Of a stretch of DNA of 10,225 nucleotides, positions 1 through 6,882 are shown piece after piece; positions within the stretch are counted from its first letter, which is position 1, and the number at the start of each line of letters is the position of its first letter. Under the pieces are notes generated by a model. That model did not search any database, was not told the origin of the DNA, and worked only from the letters and a program-made list of their open reading frames with translations. The DNA comes from Acidobacteriaceae bacterium (lineage in GTDB: Bacteria; Acidobacteriota; Terriglobia; Bryobacterales; Bryobacteraceae), in contig JAFARV010000837.1 in NCBI GenBank assembly GCA_019245255.1, positions 1-10,225 on the forward strand. Direction: 5' to 3'. A program made the translations under genes and the position numbers.

Positions 1-806
1 TCCTCAATCGGTTTGCCGGAGACCAGCAAGAAGCGAATTCCCTCAGGCCCGGCCTGCACTGTGATCTCGTCACCGCGGTCGAACAGTACCAGCGAGTGAT
101 TGGCCGCATCATACACGGGCGCTGCTTCTGGCTCGGCAACACGCTCCGTTAAAACCGCACGTGGATGCGAGGCGTCCCGGAACGTTCCGGAGCCCGCAAA
201 TACGTAGGCGAAGGCGCTTCGCGTAATCTCAACCTTGAGCCTCTTGCGCCTGCCCGGCGAGACGGAAATATCGAGGTAACTCGGATCAGCCGCCACGCCT
301 TCGACGGGTCCTTTCTTGCCCCAGAACTCGCCGCAGATGACGCGAACGTGCGTACCGTCGTCATCTGTGATCTCAGGAATGGCGCTCGAGGGAATGTCCT
401 GATAACGTGGGTCCGTCATTTTCAGCGCGGACGGAAGGTTGGCCCACAACTGGAAACCGTGCATGCGGCCTCGTGCATCTCCCTTGGGCATTTCCTGGTG
501 AAGAATGCCGCTGCCCGCGGTCATCCACTGGACGTCGCCGGCCGTCATTTTGCCTTTGTTTCCCAAGCTATCGCCATGCTCGACCGAGCCGGCGAGCACG
601 TAGGTGATGGTTTCGATCCCACGATGCGGATGCCACGGAAATCCGGCCAGATAGTCGTTGGGATTGTCATTGCGGAAGTCGTCAAGCAGCAGGAAGGGAT
701 CGAAATCCTTGGTTTTGCCGAATCCAAAGGCGCGCTGGAGTTTGACACCGGCGCCCTCAATTGTCGGCTGCGTTTGAGTGATGTTTCTAACAGGACGGAG
801 GGACAT
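1..806 (-). CDS. Pirin family protein (cupin), C-terminus cut by window edge
   Basis: The minus-strand frame is open from an ATG at 806 to the left edge, giving 268 residues without a stop. It begins MSLRPVRNI and continues through 'TIEGAGVKLQRAFGFG', a typical pirin N-terminus. The metal site of the N-terminal cupin is complete: HPHRGIET gives His59 and His61, and GSGILHQE gives His103 and Glu105, matching the His/His/His/Glu iron ligands of human pirin. A second cupin-like half follows (about residues 150-260), and the visible end 'VSGKPIE' is where the family has its GKP motif, so about 20-40 residues are probably missing. Pirins are cytosolic iron proteins; some have quercetin 2,3-dioxygenase activity and others act as redox or metabolic regulators, so the substrate here is unknown. 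The chosen ATG follows an A-rich stretch with GAAAG; an in-frame GTG at 824 is possible but would precede the conserved start. An inverted repeat lies 44 bp upstream. Confidence 0.95.
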   Translation of the reverse strand, partial: MSLRPVRNITQTQPTIEGAGVKLQRAFGFGKTKDFDPFLLLDDFRNDNPNDYLAGFPWHPHRGIETITYVLAGSVEHGDSLGNKGKMTAGDVQWMTAGSGILHQEMPKGDARGRMHGFQLWANLPSALKMTDPRYQDIPSSAIPEITDDDGTHVRVICGEFWGKKGPVEGVAADPSYLDISVSPGRRKRLKVEITRSAFAYVFAGSGTFRDASHPRAVLTERVAEPEAAPVYDAANHSLVLFDRGDEITVQAGPEGIRFLLVSGKPIE

Positions 807-849
807 GTTTTTTCTTTCATACACCGCTTCGGTTGCGGCTGTTGAATTC

Positions 850-863
850 TCTTGACATCAAGA
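850..863. promoter_or_regulatory. Inverted repeat upstream of pirin gene, candidate operator
   Basis: TCTTGA-CA-TCAAGA is a perfect 6-bp inverted repeat around a 2-bp centre, in the 170-bp spacer between the pirin start (806) and the end of the prenyl synthase gene (977). It lies 44-57 bp upstream of the pirin ATG, a normal place for a repressor site. Its size and symmetry resemble sites bound by MarR-type dimers, but no regulator gene is visible here. I find no convincing -10/-35 pair on either strand: TTGATG on the minus strand (861-856) could serve as a -35 but has no good -10 at 17 bp. The rest of the spacer holds GC-rich repeats of the form CCGGG/CCCGG (for example 894-904), with no U-tract that would make a clear intrinsic terminator. 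Confidence 0.4.
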
Positions 864-976
864 TAGATGCGCCGGACCGGGAGAACGATTCAACCGGGAC
901 CCGGACACAAGCTTACCGGGGCTGACGCCGCGCCGCCTAGGAAACCGCCGTCGACTGGTGGCCCGTGGGCTTCCGT

Positions 977-1975
977 TCAGCAGTCCCGCTCTGTCACCAG
1001 GTCGACGATTGCCCGCAGTGCACGCTGCACTTCCGAGTCCGGGAACGCTGAGATGATGGCGCGTGATTTTTCGGTAAAGGTGTGCGCGCGCTCATATGCG
1101 CGGGAAATGGAGTTGTGCGCTTGGAGAACCTGCAGGACTCGCATGAACGGAACCTGCTCATAGCTGCCGTCGTGAATCACCGTTTGAACGGCATTACGTT
1201 CATCCGGCGTCGCCGATTCGAGGGCGTAAATCATGGGCAGCGTCACCTTGCCTTCACGAAGATCGTTGCCCGCCGGCTTGCCAAGAACCTTCTCTGTCGA
1301 CGTGAAATCGAGGATGTCGTCGACCAGCTGAAAGGCCATCCCGAGATTCCAGGCGAAATCAGCCAATGTCGATTCCGCCGCCTCATCCGCTCCGGCCGAG
1401 CTAGCACCAAGCGATGCACACGCCGAAAAAAGGCTGGCGGTCTTCCGGTCCACAAGCTCCATGTAGTCGGCTTCTGAAACGTCGATCCGGTGCAGGCGTT
1501 CCAGCTGCAGAAGTTCGCCTTCAACCATCATCTGCGTCAGGGAAATCAGCACGTCCAGTATGTGGAAGTTGCGCTCGCGAAGTGCAATTTGAAACGCCTG
1601 CATGTACAACCAGTCGCCTGCGAGCACAGAGATGTGGTTACCCCATACGACATTCGTCGAGGGACGGCCCCGGCGCGTTTTTGCCACGTCGATCACGTCA
1701 TCGTGCACCAGCGTCGCGGCGTGGATCATCTCAACCACCGCCGCGAGGCGGCGCGCGCTCGGGTTCGATGGGCCGAACAGACGGTTGATCAAAAGTACAA
1801 GAGCGGGACGAAGACGCTTTCCGCCCCCGGCGTGAAGATACTGGTTGATGGTCGTGACAGCATCCACGCAAGCAACCGATTCGATGCCGATTTCACGGTC
1901 TACTTCCTGCAAGTCGGACTGCACGAGGCTGAAGGCCTCTCGAGCCGCTACGGATTGCTGGATCTTGCTGAACAT
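977..1975 (-). CDS. Polyprenyl diphosphate synthase (IspB/HepT type)
   Basis: This 332-residue protein is a trans-isoprenyl diphosphate synthase, which adds isopentenyl diphosphate units to an allylic primer to make the long chain used for the quinone tail (IspB-like). Visible motifs in order: GGGKRLRP (50-57), which binds the diphosphate of IPP; the first aspartate-rich motif DDVID (92-96) followed by RRGRPSTN (101-108); 'GDWLYMQAF' (120-128); KTA (178-180); and the second aspartate-rich motif FQLVDDILD (215-223) followed by GKPAGNDLREGKVTLP (232-247). The length is normal for the family. The residues just before the first motif are small (Ala86, Ala87, Thr88), which fits a medium- or long-chain product rather than C15, but exact chain length cannot be read from sequence. 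The ATG lies 6 nt after the TatD stop, with no good Shine-Dalgarno, so it is probably translated by coupling as the last gene of the larC-metG-tatD unit. Confidence 0.95.
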   Translation of the reverse strand: MFSKIQQSVAAREAFSLVQSDLQEVDREIGIESVACVDAVTTINQYLHAGGGKRLRPALVLLINRLFGPSNPSARRLAAVVEMIHAATLVHDDVIDVAKTRRGRPSTNVVWGNHISVLAGDWLYMQAFQIALRERNFHILDVLISLTQMMVEGELLQLERLHRIDVSEADYMELVDRKTASLFSACASLGASSAGADEAAESTLADFAWNLGMAFQLVDDILDFTSTEKVLGKPAGNDLREGKVTLPMIYALESATPDERNAVQTVIHDGSYEQVPFMRVLQVLQAHNSISRAYERAHTFTEKSRAIISAFPDSEVQRALRAIVDLVTERDC

Positions 1976-1981
1976 GACGGG

Positions 1982-2788
1982 CTAAAGTTGCGAACCCTCA
2001 GTGTAACTTGTAGTGTCAATCGTGAATAGCCGCTCGAAGTTCAACGTCGTCTGCGCCGCCAACTCTTCCGTGTCGATCCCGCGTACACGTGCGATCGCCT
2101 CTGCCGTGTGCGCAACAAAAGCAGGTTCATTTCTCTTACCGCGATGCGGGATGGGTGCGAGATACGGGCTGTCGGTTTCGAGCAGCAGGCGGCTGTGCGG
2201 CACAACCTTGGCAGCCTCGCGAATCTCTTCCGCCTTCGGAAACGTGGTCACGCCTCCGAACGCCACATAAAAGCCGAGTTCGACACATTCATTGGCCTGC
2301 TCAGCGGTCCCTGTAAAACAATGCATCACGCACGGCAGCCCTGTGGGCGCCCATTTCGTTCGCAGAAGTTCCATCGTGTCCTCCCACGCATCGCGCGTAT
2401 GAATCACGATCGGCATCTTCGCCTCAGCCGCAATCTCCAGCTGACGAATGAATACTTGTGTCTGGGCGTCTTTGGGAACGCCCCAGTGGTAATCGAGTCC
2501 AATCTCGCCGATTGCGCGGACTTTAGGATGCGAGAGCAGCTCAGTGAGACGGCGAAAAGTATTCTCGTCTGCTTTCGGCGCGTCGTTCGGATGCACGCCC
2601 ACAGTGGCCCAAATAAACGGATACTGGTCCGCGAGCCGGACTGCCCACTCGAGATCCGGCGGACCTTCGCCGGTGCCGATCGAGAGCATCCATTTCAGCC
2701 CGGCCCGACGTGCGCGCTCGATGACCGCTTCGCGATCGGTGTCGAACTGCTGGTCGTCAAGATGGCAATGCGAGTCGACTAGTTGCAC
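1982..2788 (-). CDS. tatD: TatD family metal-dependent hydrolase
   Basis: This 268-residue TIM-barrel hydrolase belongs to the TatD/YcfH family, cytosolic metal-dependent DNases implicated in DNA repair and fragmentation; some relatives also act on D-aminoacyl-tRNA. The metal ligands are all present: His7 and His9 in DSHCHLD, Glu95 in 'AIGEIGLDYHW', His130 in 'PIVIHTRDA', His156 in 'VMHCFTG', and Asp206 in LLLETDSPYL. The C-terminal 'PHRGKRNEP' (214-222) is also a family signature. The start is a GTG (2788-2786), 6 nt after the metG stop; it gives the family-standard N-terminus, and no upstream start is available without entering metG. The metG-tatD neighbourhood is conserved in many bacteria, including Bacillus (metS-yabD), which supports the call. 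The exact family member (TatD, YcfH or YabD) and natural substrate cannot be told from the sequence. Confidence 0.95.
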   Translation of the reverse strand: MQLVDSHCHLDDQQFDTDREAVIERARRAGLKWMLSIGTGEGPPDLEWAVRLADQYPFIWATVGVHPNDAPKADENTFRRLTELLSHPKVRAIGEIGLDYHWGVPKDAQTQVFIRQLEIAAEAKMPIVIHTRDAWEDTMELLRTKWAPTGLPCVMHCFTGTAEQANECVELGFYVAFGGVTTFPKAEEIREAAKVVPHSRLLLETDSPYLAPIPHRGKRNEPAFVAHTAEAIARVRGIDTEELAAQTTLNFERLFTIDTTSYTEGSQL

Positions 2789-2794
2789 GCGCGT

Positions 2795-4738
2795 TTACTT
2801 TAGCCGCGCGCCCACAGGGACATCTTCAATGAAGGTCGGCAAAACGGGCGCACCGCCCTCGAGGCTCGCCGCTACAATCATTCCCTGCGATGTGATGCCC
2901 CGCAGCTTCCGGGGCGCGAGATTGGCGACGATCACGACCTTGCGCCCCAGCAGTTGTTCCGGTTTATACGCCAGGGCGATTCCCGCTACGATCGTCCTCG
3001 GCTCCGCTTCTCCTATGTCGACCTTCAGATGCAGCAGTTTCTCTGCGCCCTTCACCGGCTCGGCATGTTTCACTTCGCCGACACGCAGATCGACTTTGCC
3101 GAAATCGTCGATCTCGATATGGCCATCGCGCGCTTCAGCCGGCTTTGCAGAATCCGCCGCCGGCTTTTGACCGATGAGCGCGGCCTGCCGATTCCGCTCG
3201 ACTTCTTCGAGTTCCTGCATTTTTTGAATTGTCGGCTTAGCGTCGAGGCGCGGAAATACGGGGGCAATCTCACCGATCTTCTGCCCGAGTTGCAAACGCC
3301 CCCACACCAAATCCTCCGACTTCACTTGTGAAACCGGTTCTTTGAAGCCCATCTGCCGCCAGATCGCCTCGGCAGAGTGCGGCACCACTGGGCTGACCAA
3401 TGCGCAGGTGATACGAAGCGCTTCTGCAGCCGTGTATAGCGTCGTGTCCAACAACTGCTGCGAGTGCCCCGATTGATCTTTTGCGAGCTTCCACGGCGCG
3501 CGCTCGACGATGTATTTATCGACGGCCGAAATGATCGTCCAAATCTGCTCGAGCGCCTGCGAGAAGTTGAAGGCTTCATAAGCCGCGATCGCCGCCATCG
3601 CCGCTTTATTTGCGACTTGCGCGATGTCTTCCGTTCCTTCGGAGCCGGGAATCGCTCCGTTCCGATACTGCTGGATCATGTTGAGCGTCCGGCTCGCCAG
3701 ATTACCCAGCCCGTTCGCAAGATCGGAGTTATATCTGCCGACCAGAGCGTCGAAGCTGAAACTTCCGTCCTGTCCGAACACAATCTCGCGGAGCAGAAAA
3801 TAGCGCAGCGCATCCACGCCCATCGCCTCGACAATCGGCGTCGGCCGGACGATATTGCCGCGTGACTTGCTCATTTTGTCGTTCTCAAATAACAGCCAGC
3901 CGTGCGCGAACACTTTCTTGGGCAACGGCCATCCCGCAGCCATCAGAAACGCCGGCCAAAACACGCAGTGGAAGCGCAGAATCTCTTTGCCGATCAGATG
4001 AAGATCGGCGGGCCACAGACCTTCGCCTTCCACGGCGCTCATGTACGTATTCAAAGCATCGAACCAGACGTAGAAGACATGCGACCGGTTTTCTTCGACG
4101 GGAATGCCCCACTTGAGGCTTGTCCGCGTAATTGAGAGGTCGTCCAGGCCTTGCCGCACGAACGCAAGCACTTCATTGCGGCGGATGGCGGGTTGTATAA
4201 AATCCGGGTTCTCGTCGTAGAACGCGAGCAGGCGATCGGCGAACTCCGACAGCTTGAAGAAATAGTTTTCTTCGGTCAGCTCCTCATACGGTTTGCCGGT
4301 CTCGGGATCAATGTCGCCCGGTTTGGCATCATTGACGAACGACTCGCTCACTACCGCGTAAAGCCCCGTGTAAGTTCCCTTGTAAATGTAGCCGTTTGCC
4401 TTGCACGCCTGAAACAGCTTGTTGACGACTTGCGCGTGTTTGGCGCTTGTGGTGCGCTCGAACCTATCTATCTGCAGATCGAGTTTCTGCCACTGCGAGC
4501 GGAACTCGTTCGAAATCAGCGTGACGTACTCCTCAGGTGCTTTGCCCTGCGCCCGCGCCGCCCGCTCCACCTTCGTCCCGTGCTCATCCGTTCCGGTCGT
4601 GAGCACGACATCGTAGCCCTGCATACGTTTGAAGCGCGCGATCGTTTCCGCCGCAATTGTCGTATAGGCGTGCCCGATATGCGGAGCAGCATTGACGTAA
4701 TAAATCGGTGTCGTTAAGTAGTACTTGCCTTGGCTCAT
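2795..4738 (-). CDS. metG: Methionyl-tRNA synthetase with C-terminal tRNA-binding domain
   Basis: A class I aminoacyl-tRNA synthetase of 647 residues that charges tRNA-Met with methionine using ATP. The Rossmann catalytic domain begins with YYLTTPIYYVN and the HIGH signature (20-23); 'GTDEHG' is at 49-54 and the KMSKS loop at 288-292. The connective-peptide region (about 120-165) reads 'YTGLYAVVSESFVNDAKPGD' and then NYFFKLS, with none of the knuckle cysteines of zinc-binding MetG forms. An alpha-helical anticodon-binding domain (about 340-500) and a charged linker (about 503-537) lead to a C-terminal OB-fold tRNA-binding domain (about 541-647, 'FGKVDLRVGEV', 'GITSQGM'), which usually mediates dimerisation. 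The ATG at 4738 is preferred over one at 4786, because it gives the conserved MSQGKYYLTTPIYY start and lies 7 nt after the larC stop, whereas 4786 would overlap larC. No clear Shine-Dalgarno is present. It is followed after 6 nt by tatD. Confidence 0.97.
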   Translation of the reverse strand: MSQGKYYLTTPIYYVNAAPHIGHAYTTIAAETIARFKRMQGYDVVLTTGTDEHGTKVERAARAQGKAPEEYVTLISNEFRSQWQKLDLQIDRFERTTSAKHAQVVNKLFQACKANGYIYKGTYTGLYAVVSESFVNDAKPGDIDPETGKPYEELTEENYFFKLSEFADRLLAFYDENPDFIQPAIRRNEVLAFVRQGLDDLSITRTSLKWGIPVEENRSHVFYVWFDALNTYMSAVEGEGLWPADLHLIGKEILRFHCVFWPAFLMAAGWPLPKKVFAHGWLLFENDKMSKSRGNIVRPTPIVEAMGVDALRYFLLREIVFGQDGSFSFDALVGRYNSDLANGLGNLASRTLNMIQQYRNGAIPGSEGTEDIAQVANKAAMAAIAAYEAFNFSQALEQIWTIISAVDKYIVERAPWKLAKDQSGHSQQLLDTTLYTAAEALRITCALVSPVVPHSAEAIWRQMGFKEPVSQVKSEDLVWGRLQLGQKIGEIAPVFPRLDAKPTIQKMQELEEVERNRQAALIGQKPAADSAKPAEARDGHIEIDDFGKVDLRVGEVKHAEPVKGAEKLLHLKVDIGEAEPRTIVAGIALAYKPEQLLGRKVVIVANLAPRKLRGITSQGMIVAASLEGGAPVLPTFIEDVPVGARLK

Positions 4739-4745
4739 TTTTTGG

Positions 4746-5921
4746 TTATGAACGTGACTCGCGGAAAACACGCGCGGCTTCAGCAATCACCGCCCGCAGC
4801 GCGACATTGTGCGTACGTGCAGCGTTCCGGCAATCTTCGTACTCGGGACTGAAGTTTCCGTTCTCTGTATGCTTGATCTGAATCGGACCGTATTGTGTTT
4901 CAACACGCGTCAGTGCGCGCTCGAGCACGCGCCGCTCCGCGTAATAAATGCGAACGCCAAGTGTGGTTGTCTCCTGGAACAGCATACCGGCAAGCTGATC
5001 CGTAATCGCCGGTGGAGCAATCACTGAAATCAGCGTGGCGGGACGGTTCTTTTTCATGCACACCGGCGCAAGCGTGACGTCCAGAGCACCGGATTCGAGC
5101 AAGCGCTCCATCGCGTACCCAAGCACCTGAGGCGTTGAATCGTCCACGTTTGCTTCGAGAACGGCAACGGTCGTCGCTTCGGATGCTGCGGTCCGCTCTC
5201 CAATAAGGGCGCGCAAAACGTTTGCCTGAACCGCAAAATCTTTATCTCCGGCGCCGAAGCCCTGGCTCAGCACCCTGATCGGCGGAAGTGTGCCGACGCC
5301 TGTGGCTAGCGCCGCCACAATCGCAGCGCCTGTGGGTGTCGTGAGTTCCGCTTCGGGACCCGCCGAATAGATCGGCTTGTCTTTTAGTAGCTCCGCAGTT
5401 GCAGGTGCGGGTACCGGAAGCACGCCGTGCTCGGTTTGAACCGTACCGCTGCCAACGTTGATACGCGAGCTGTACACTTCGTCAACATCCAGCAGATCGA
5501 GAGCGACACATGCGCCGACGATGTCGCAGATGGAATCGACAGCGCCGACCTCGTGGAAATGAACCTTCTCGATCGGTATATCGTGCGACTTGGCTTCAGC
5601 CTCGCCCAGTTTGCGGAAGATTGCCAGGGCATTTTGCTCAGCACGTTCAGACAAGCTTCCGCCCGAGATGATCTTGTCGATATGCGGAAGATGTCGATGC
5701 TTCTTCTGCTCCGCGAACTCGACGTGAAATTTTGAAGCCGCGATTCCCTTGCGCTTGGTCTTCTCGACCCGGAACCGCGCGTCGAGTTCCAGGCTCTTCA
5801 GCGAGTCCTCTAACACACGCCAGTCCGCGCCGGCGTCGACGAGAGCGCCCACGGTCATGTCGCCCGAAATGCCTGAGAAAGCGTCAAAATAGCAGATTTT
5901 CACGAGGAGCTGAGTTCTCAT
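4746..5921 (-). CDS. larC: LarC, nickel-pincer cofactor nickel chelatase (DUF111)
   Basis: LarC inserts nickel, in a CTP-dependent reaction, into the pyridinium bisthiocarboxylate mononucleotide to finish the nickel-pincer nucleotide cofactor of lactate racemase and related enzymes. The N-terminal part has KICYFDAFSGISGDM, a histidine-rich KHRHLPHI segment and VHFHEVGAVDS. The C-terminal half has 'EANVDDSTPQ', 'VCMKKNRPA', 'ETTTLGVR' and 'PEYEDCRNAAR', all in one frame. In Lactiplantibacillus plantarum larC is two frames joined by a frameshift; here it is a single ORF. The 391-residue length from ATG 5921 is near the usual size. The start is uncertain: GTG at 5903 gives the family-like start at KICYFDAF, and TTG at 5933 is also open. 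No start has a good Shine-Dalgarno. larB and larE are not in this window, nor is a lactate racemase. It is the first gene of the larC-metG-tatD-prenyl synthase unit. A TATAAC that could be a -10 lies at 5958-5953, inside the divergent CPBP gene, without a good -35. Confidence 0.9.
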   Translation of the reverse strand: MRTQLLVKICYFDAFSGISGDMTVGALVDAGADWRVLEDSLKSLELDARFRVEKTKRKGIAASKFHVEFAEQKKHRHLPHIDKIISGGSLSERAEQNALAIFRKLGEAEAKSHDIPIEKVHFHEVGAVDSICDIVGACVALDLLDVDEVYSSRINVGSGTVQTEHGVLPVPAPATAELLKDKPIYSAGPEAELTTPTGAAIVAALATGVGTLPPIRVLSQGFGAGDKDFAVQANVLRALIGERTAASEATTVAVLEANVDDSTPQVLGYAMERLLESGALDVTLAPVCMKKNRPATLISVIAPPAITDQLAGMLFQETTTLGVRIYYAERRVLERALTRVETQYGPIQIKHTENGNFSPEYEDCRNAARTHNVALRAVIAEAARVFRESRS

Positions 5922-5926
5922 CTCAG
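5910..5926. repeat. Inverted repeat at larC / CPBP divergent junction
   Basis: CTGAG (5910-5914) and CTCAG (5922-5926) form a 5-bp inverted repeat with a 7-nt spacer, and a shorter TGAG-TT-CTCA (5911-5920) is nested in it. It sits at the meeting point of two divergent genes: over the possible larC starts on the minus strand, and between a GAGGAG (5904-5909) and the CPBP GTG (5926) on the plus strand. It may be a protein-binding site or an RNA hairpin around the CPBP start. The arms are short enough to occur by chance. Confidence 0.2.
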
Positions 5927-6882
5927 TGTACAAATCTGAACAAGTCGCGATCGTTATAGTGGTCGAAGTGATCGCTGGTGTCTTTCTCGGCCCACACGGA
6001 CTCCGCTCGGGTTGGCGGGTGCTGATATTCGCAATCGCGTTTGCAATCTGCGCGATCGGCGTTCACCTTGCGTTTCAGCACATCGGTGTTGGACGCGAGA
6101 CAACGCGCCAGGTTCGATCCGGAATTCTATTGCCCTCATATGTCCTGATCTGGGAGGGCATTCAGTGCGTTTTGATTCTGCTCGTCACCGCCGTATTTTC
6201 ACGTGTGGAGCAGCGCCCGTGGCGGGACTACGGTCTGCCCTGGGCCGATGCGTTCCGCCGTCGCGTTTGGCTGGGAGCGCTTTGGGGCTTAGCGGCGATT
6301 TCCATTGAGATCGCCATCACGTACGCGCTTCATGGATTCGCTTTTGATGGACTGGCGTTGCCGCCTGCCACCGTCGCTCGATATGGAATCGAATGGGGGA
6401 TGGCATTTCTCATTGTGGCGATTTTCGAAGAAACGACGTTCCGAGGATACGTTCTGCAAACGCTCGCACGGGGGATTGGTTTTTGGCCTTCCGCTCTCAT
6501 CTGCTCCGCGCTGTTCGGCGCGATCCACATCAATAACGCGGGAGAGTCCTATCGAGGCGCGGTTGAAGCCGCGCTTTTCGGACTGTTCTTCTGTTTCACG
6601 ATCTACCGGACAGGAACTCTCTGGTTCGCGATCGGATTCCATGCCGCATGGGATTTCGGCGAAACCTTCGTCTATGCGGTGCCGGACAGCGGACTGCTCG
6701 CGAAGGGTCACCTTATAAATTCGAGTTTGCACGGGCCGTGGTGGGTTACCGGTGGCAGCGTCGGGCCTGAAGGAAGCGCGATCTGCTTTGGCATCCTGTT
6801 GCTTCTGTTCGCGGTCGCGGCACTAACACTTCGGCATACGCCCGTTACGCAGCAGCTCCCGAGCACGGTGGACATCCGCTAG
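5926..6882 (+). CDS. CPBP family intramembrane glutamic endopeptidase (Abi/CAAX-like)
   Basis: A 318-residue polytopic membrane protein with the three motifs of the CPBP (CAAX protease and bacteriocin-processing, Abi) family. Motif 1 is EETTFRGY (Glu168, Glu169, Arg173), motif 2 is FGAIH (197-201, His201), and motif 3 is 'GFHAAWDFGE' (His239, Asp243). About eight hydrophobic segments are visible (roughly 7-22, 32-52, 68-92, 115-136, 156-168, 186-203, 212-238, 284-303), so it is an inner-membrane protein with the active site within the bilayer. Relatives cleave prenylated or peptide substrates, process bacteriocins or give self-immunity; no substrate can be inferred here, as no partner gene is adjacent. 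The start is GTG at 5926, the first available after an in-frame TGA at 5911; GAGGAG lies 16 nt upstream, longer than usual. It is the only plus-strand gene between two minus-strand units, starting against larC and overlapping the purK end by 60 bp. Confidence 0.9.
   Translation: MYKSEQVAIVIVVEVIAGVFLGPHGLRSGWRVLIFAIAFAICAIGVHLAFQHIGVGRETTRQVRSGILLPSYVLIWEGIQCVLILLVTAVFSRVEQRPWRDYGLPWADAFRRRVWLGALWGLAAISIEIAITYALHGFAFDGLALPPATVARYGIEWGMAFLIVAIFEETTFRGYVLQTLARGIGFWPSALICSALFGAIHINNAGESYRGAVEAALFGLFFCFTIYRTGTLWFAIGFHAAWDFGETFVYAVPDSGLLAKGHLINSSLHGPWWVTGGSVGPEGSAICFGILLLLFAVAALTLRHTPVTQQLPSTVDIR

Noticed and set aside
165..845. Long plus-strand frame (226 codons) opposite the pirin gene
   Set aside because: It is antisense to a gene with full pirin metal motifs; the translation shows no recognisable domain and reflects high-GC codon bias.
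867..976. Intrinsic terminator after the prenyl synthase gene
   Set aside because: GC-rich short repeats such as CCGGGACCCGG exist, but there is no following T-run on the minus strand and stems are weak or too close to fold.
2108..2782. Long plus-strand frame opposite tatD
   Set aside because: It mirrors the TatD gene, whose metal ligands are all present; no independent start signal or domain.
4151..4717. Plus-strand frame opposite the 5' part of metG
   Set aside because: Antisense shadow of the MetG catalytic domain, without a recognisable product.
4739..4786. Longer metG start at 4786
   Set aside because: It adds 16 non-conserved residues and overlaps larC; the ATG at 4738 fits the family N-terminus and the 6-7 nt spacing of the unit.
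5926..6882. CPBP gene as part of an abortive-infection or bacteriocin immunity system
   Set aside because: The Abi label is historical for this family; there is no toxin, bacteriocin, phage-defence or transporter gene nearby, and both flanks are housekeeping.
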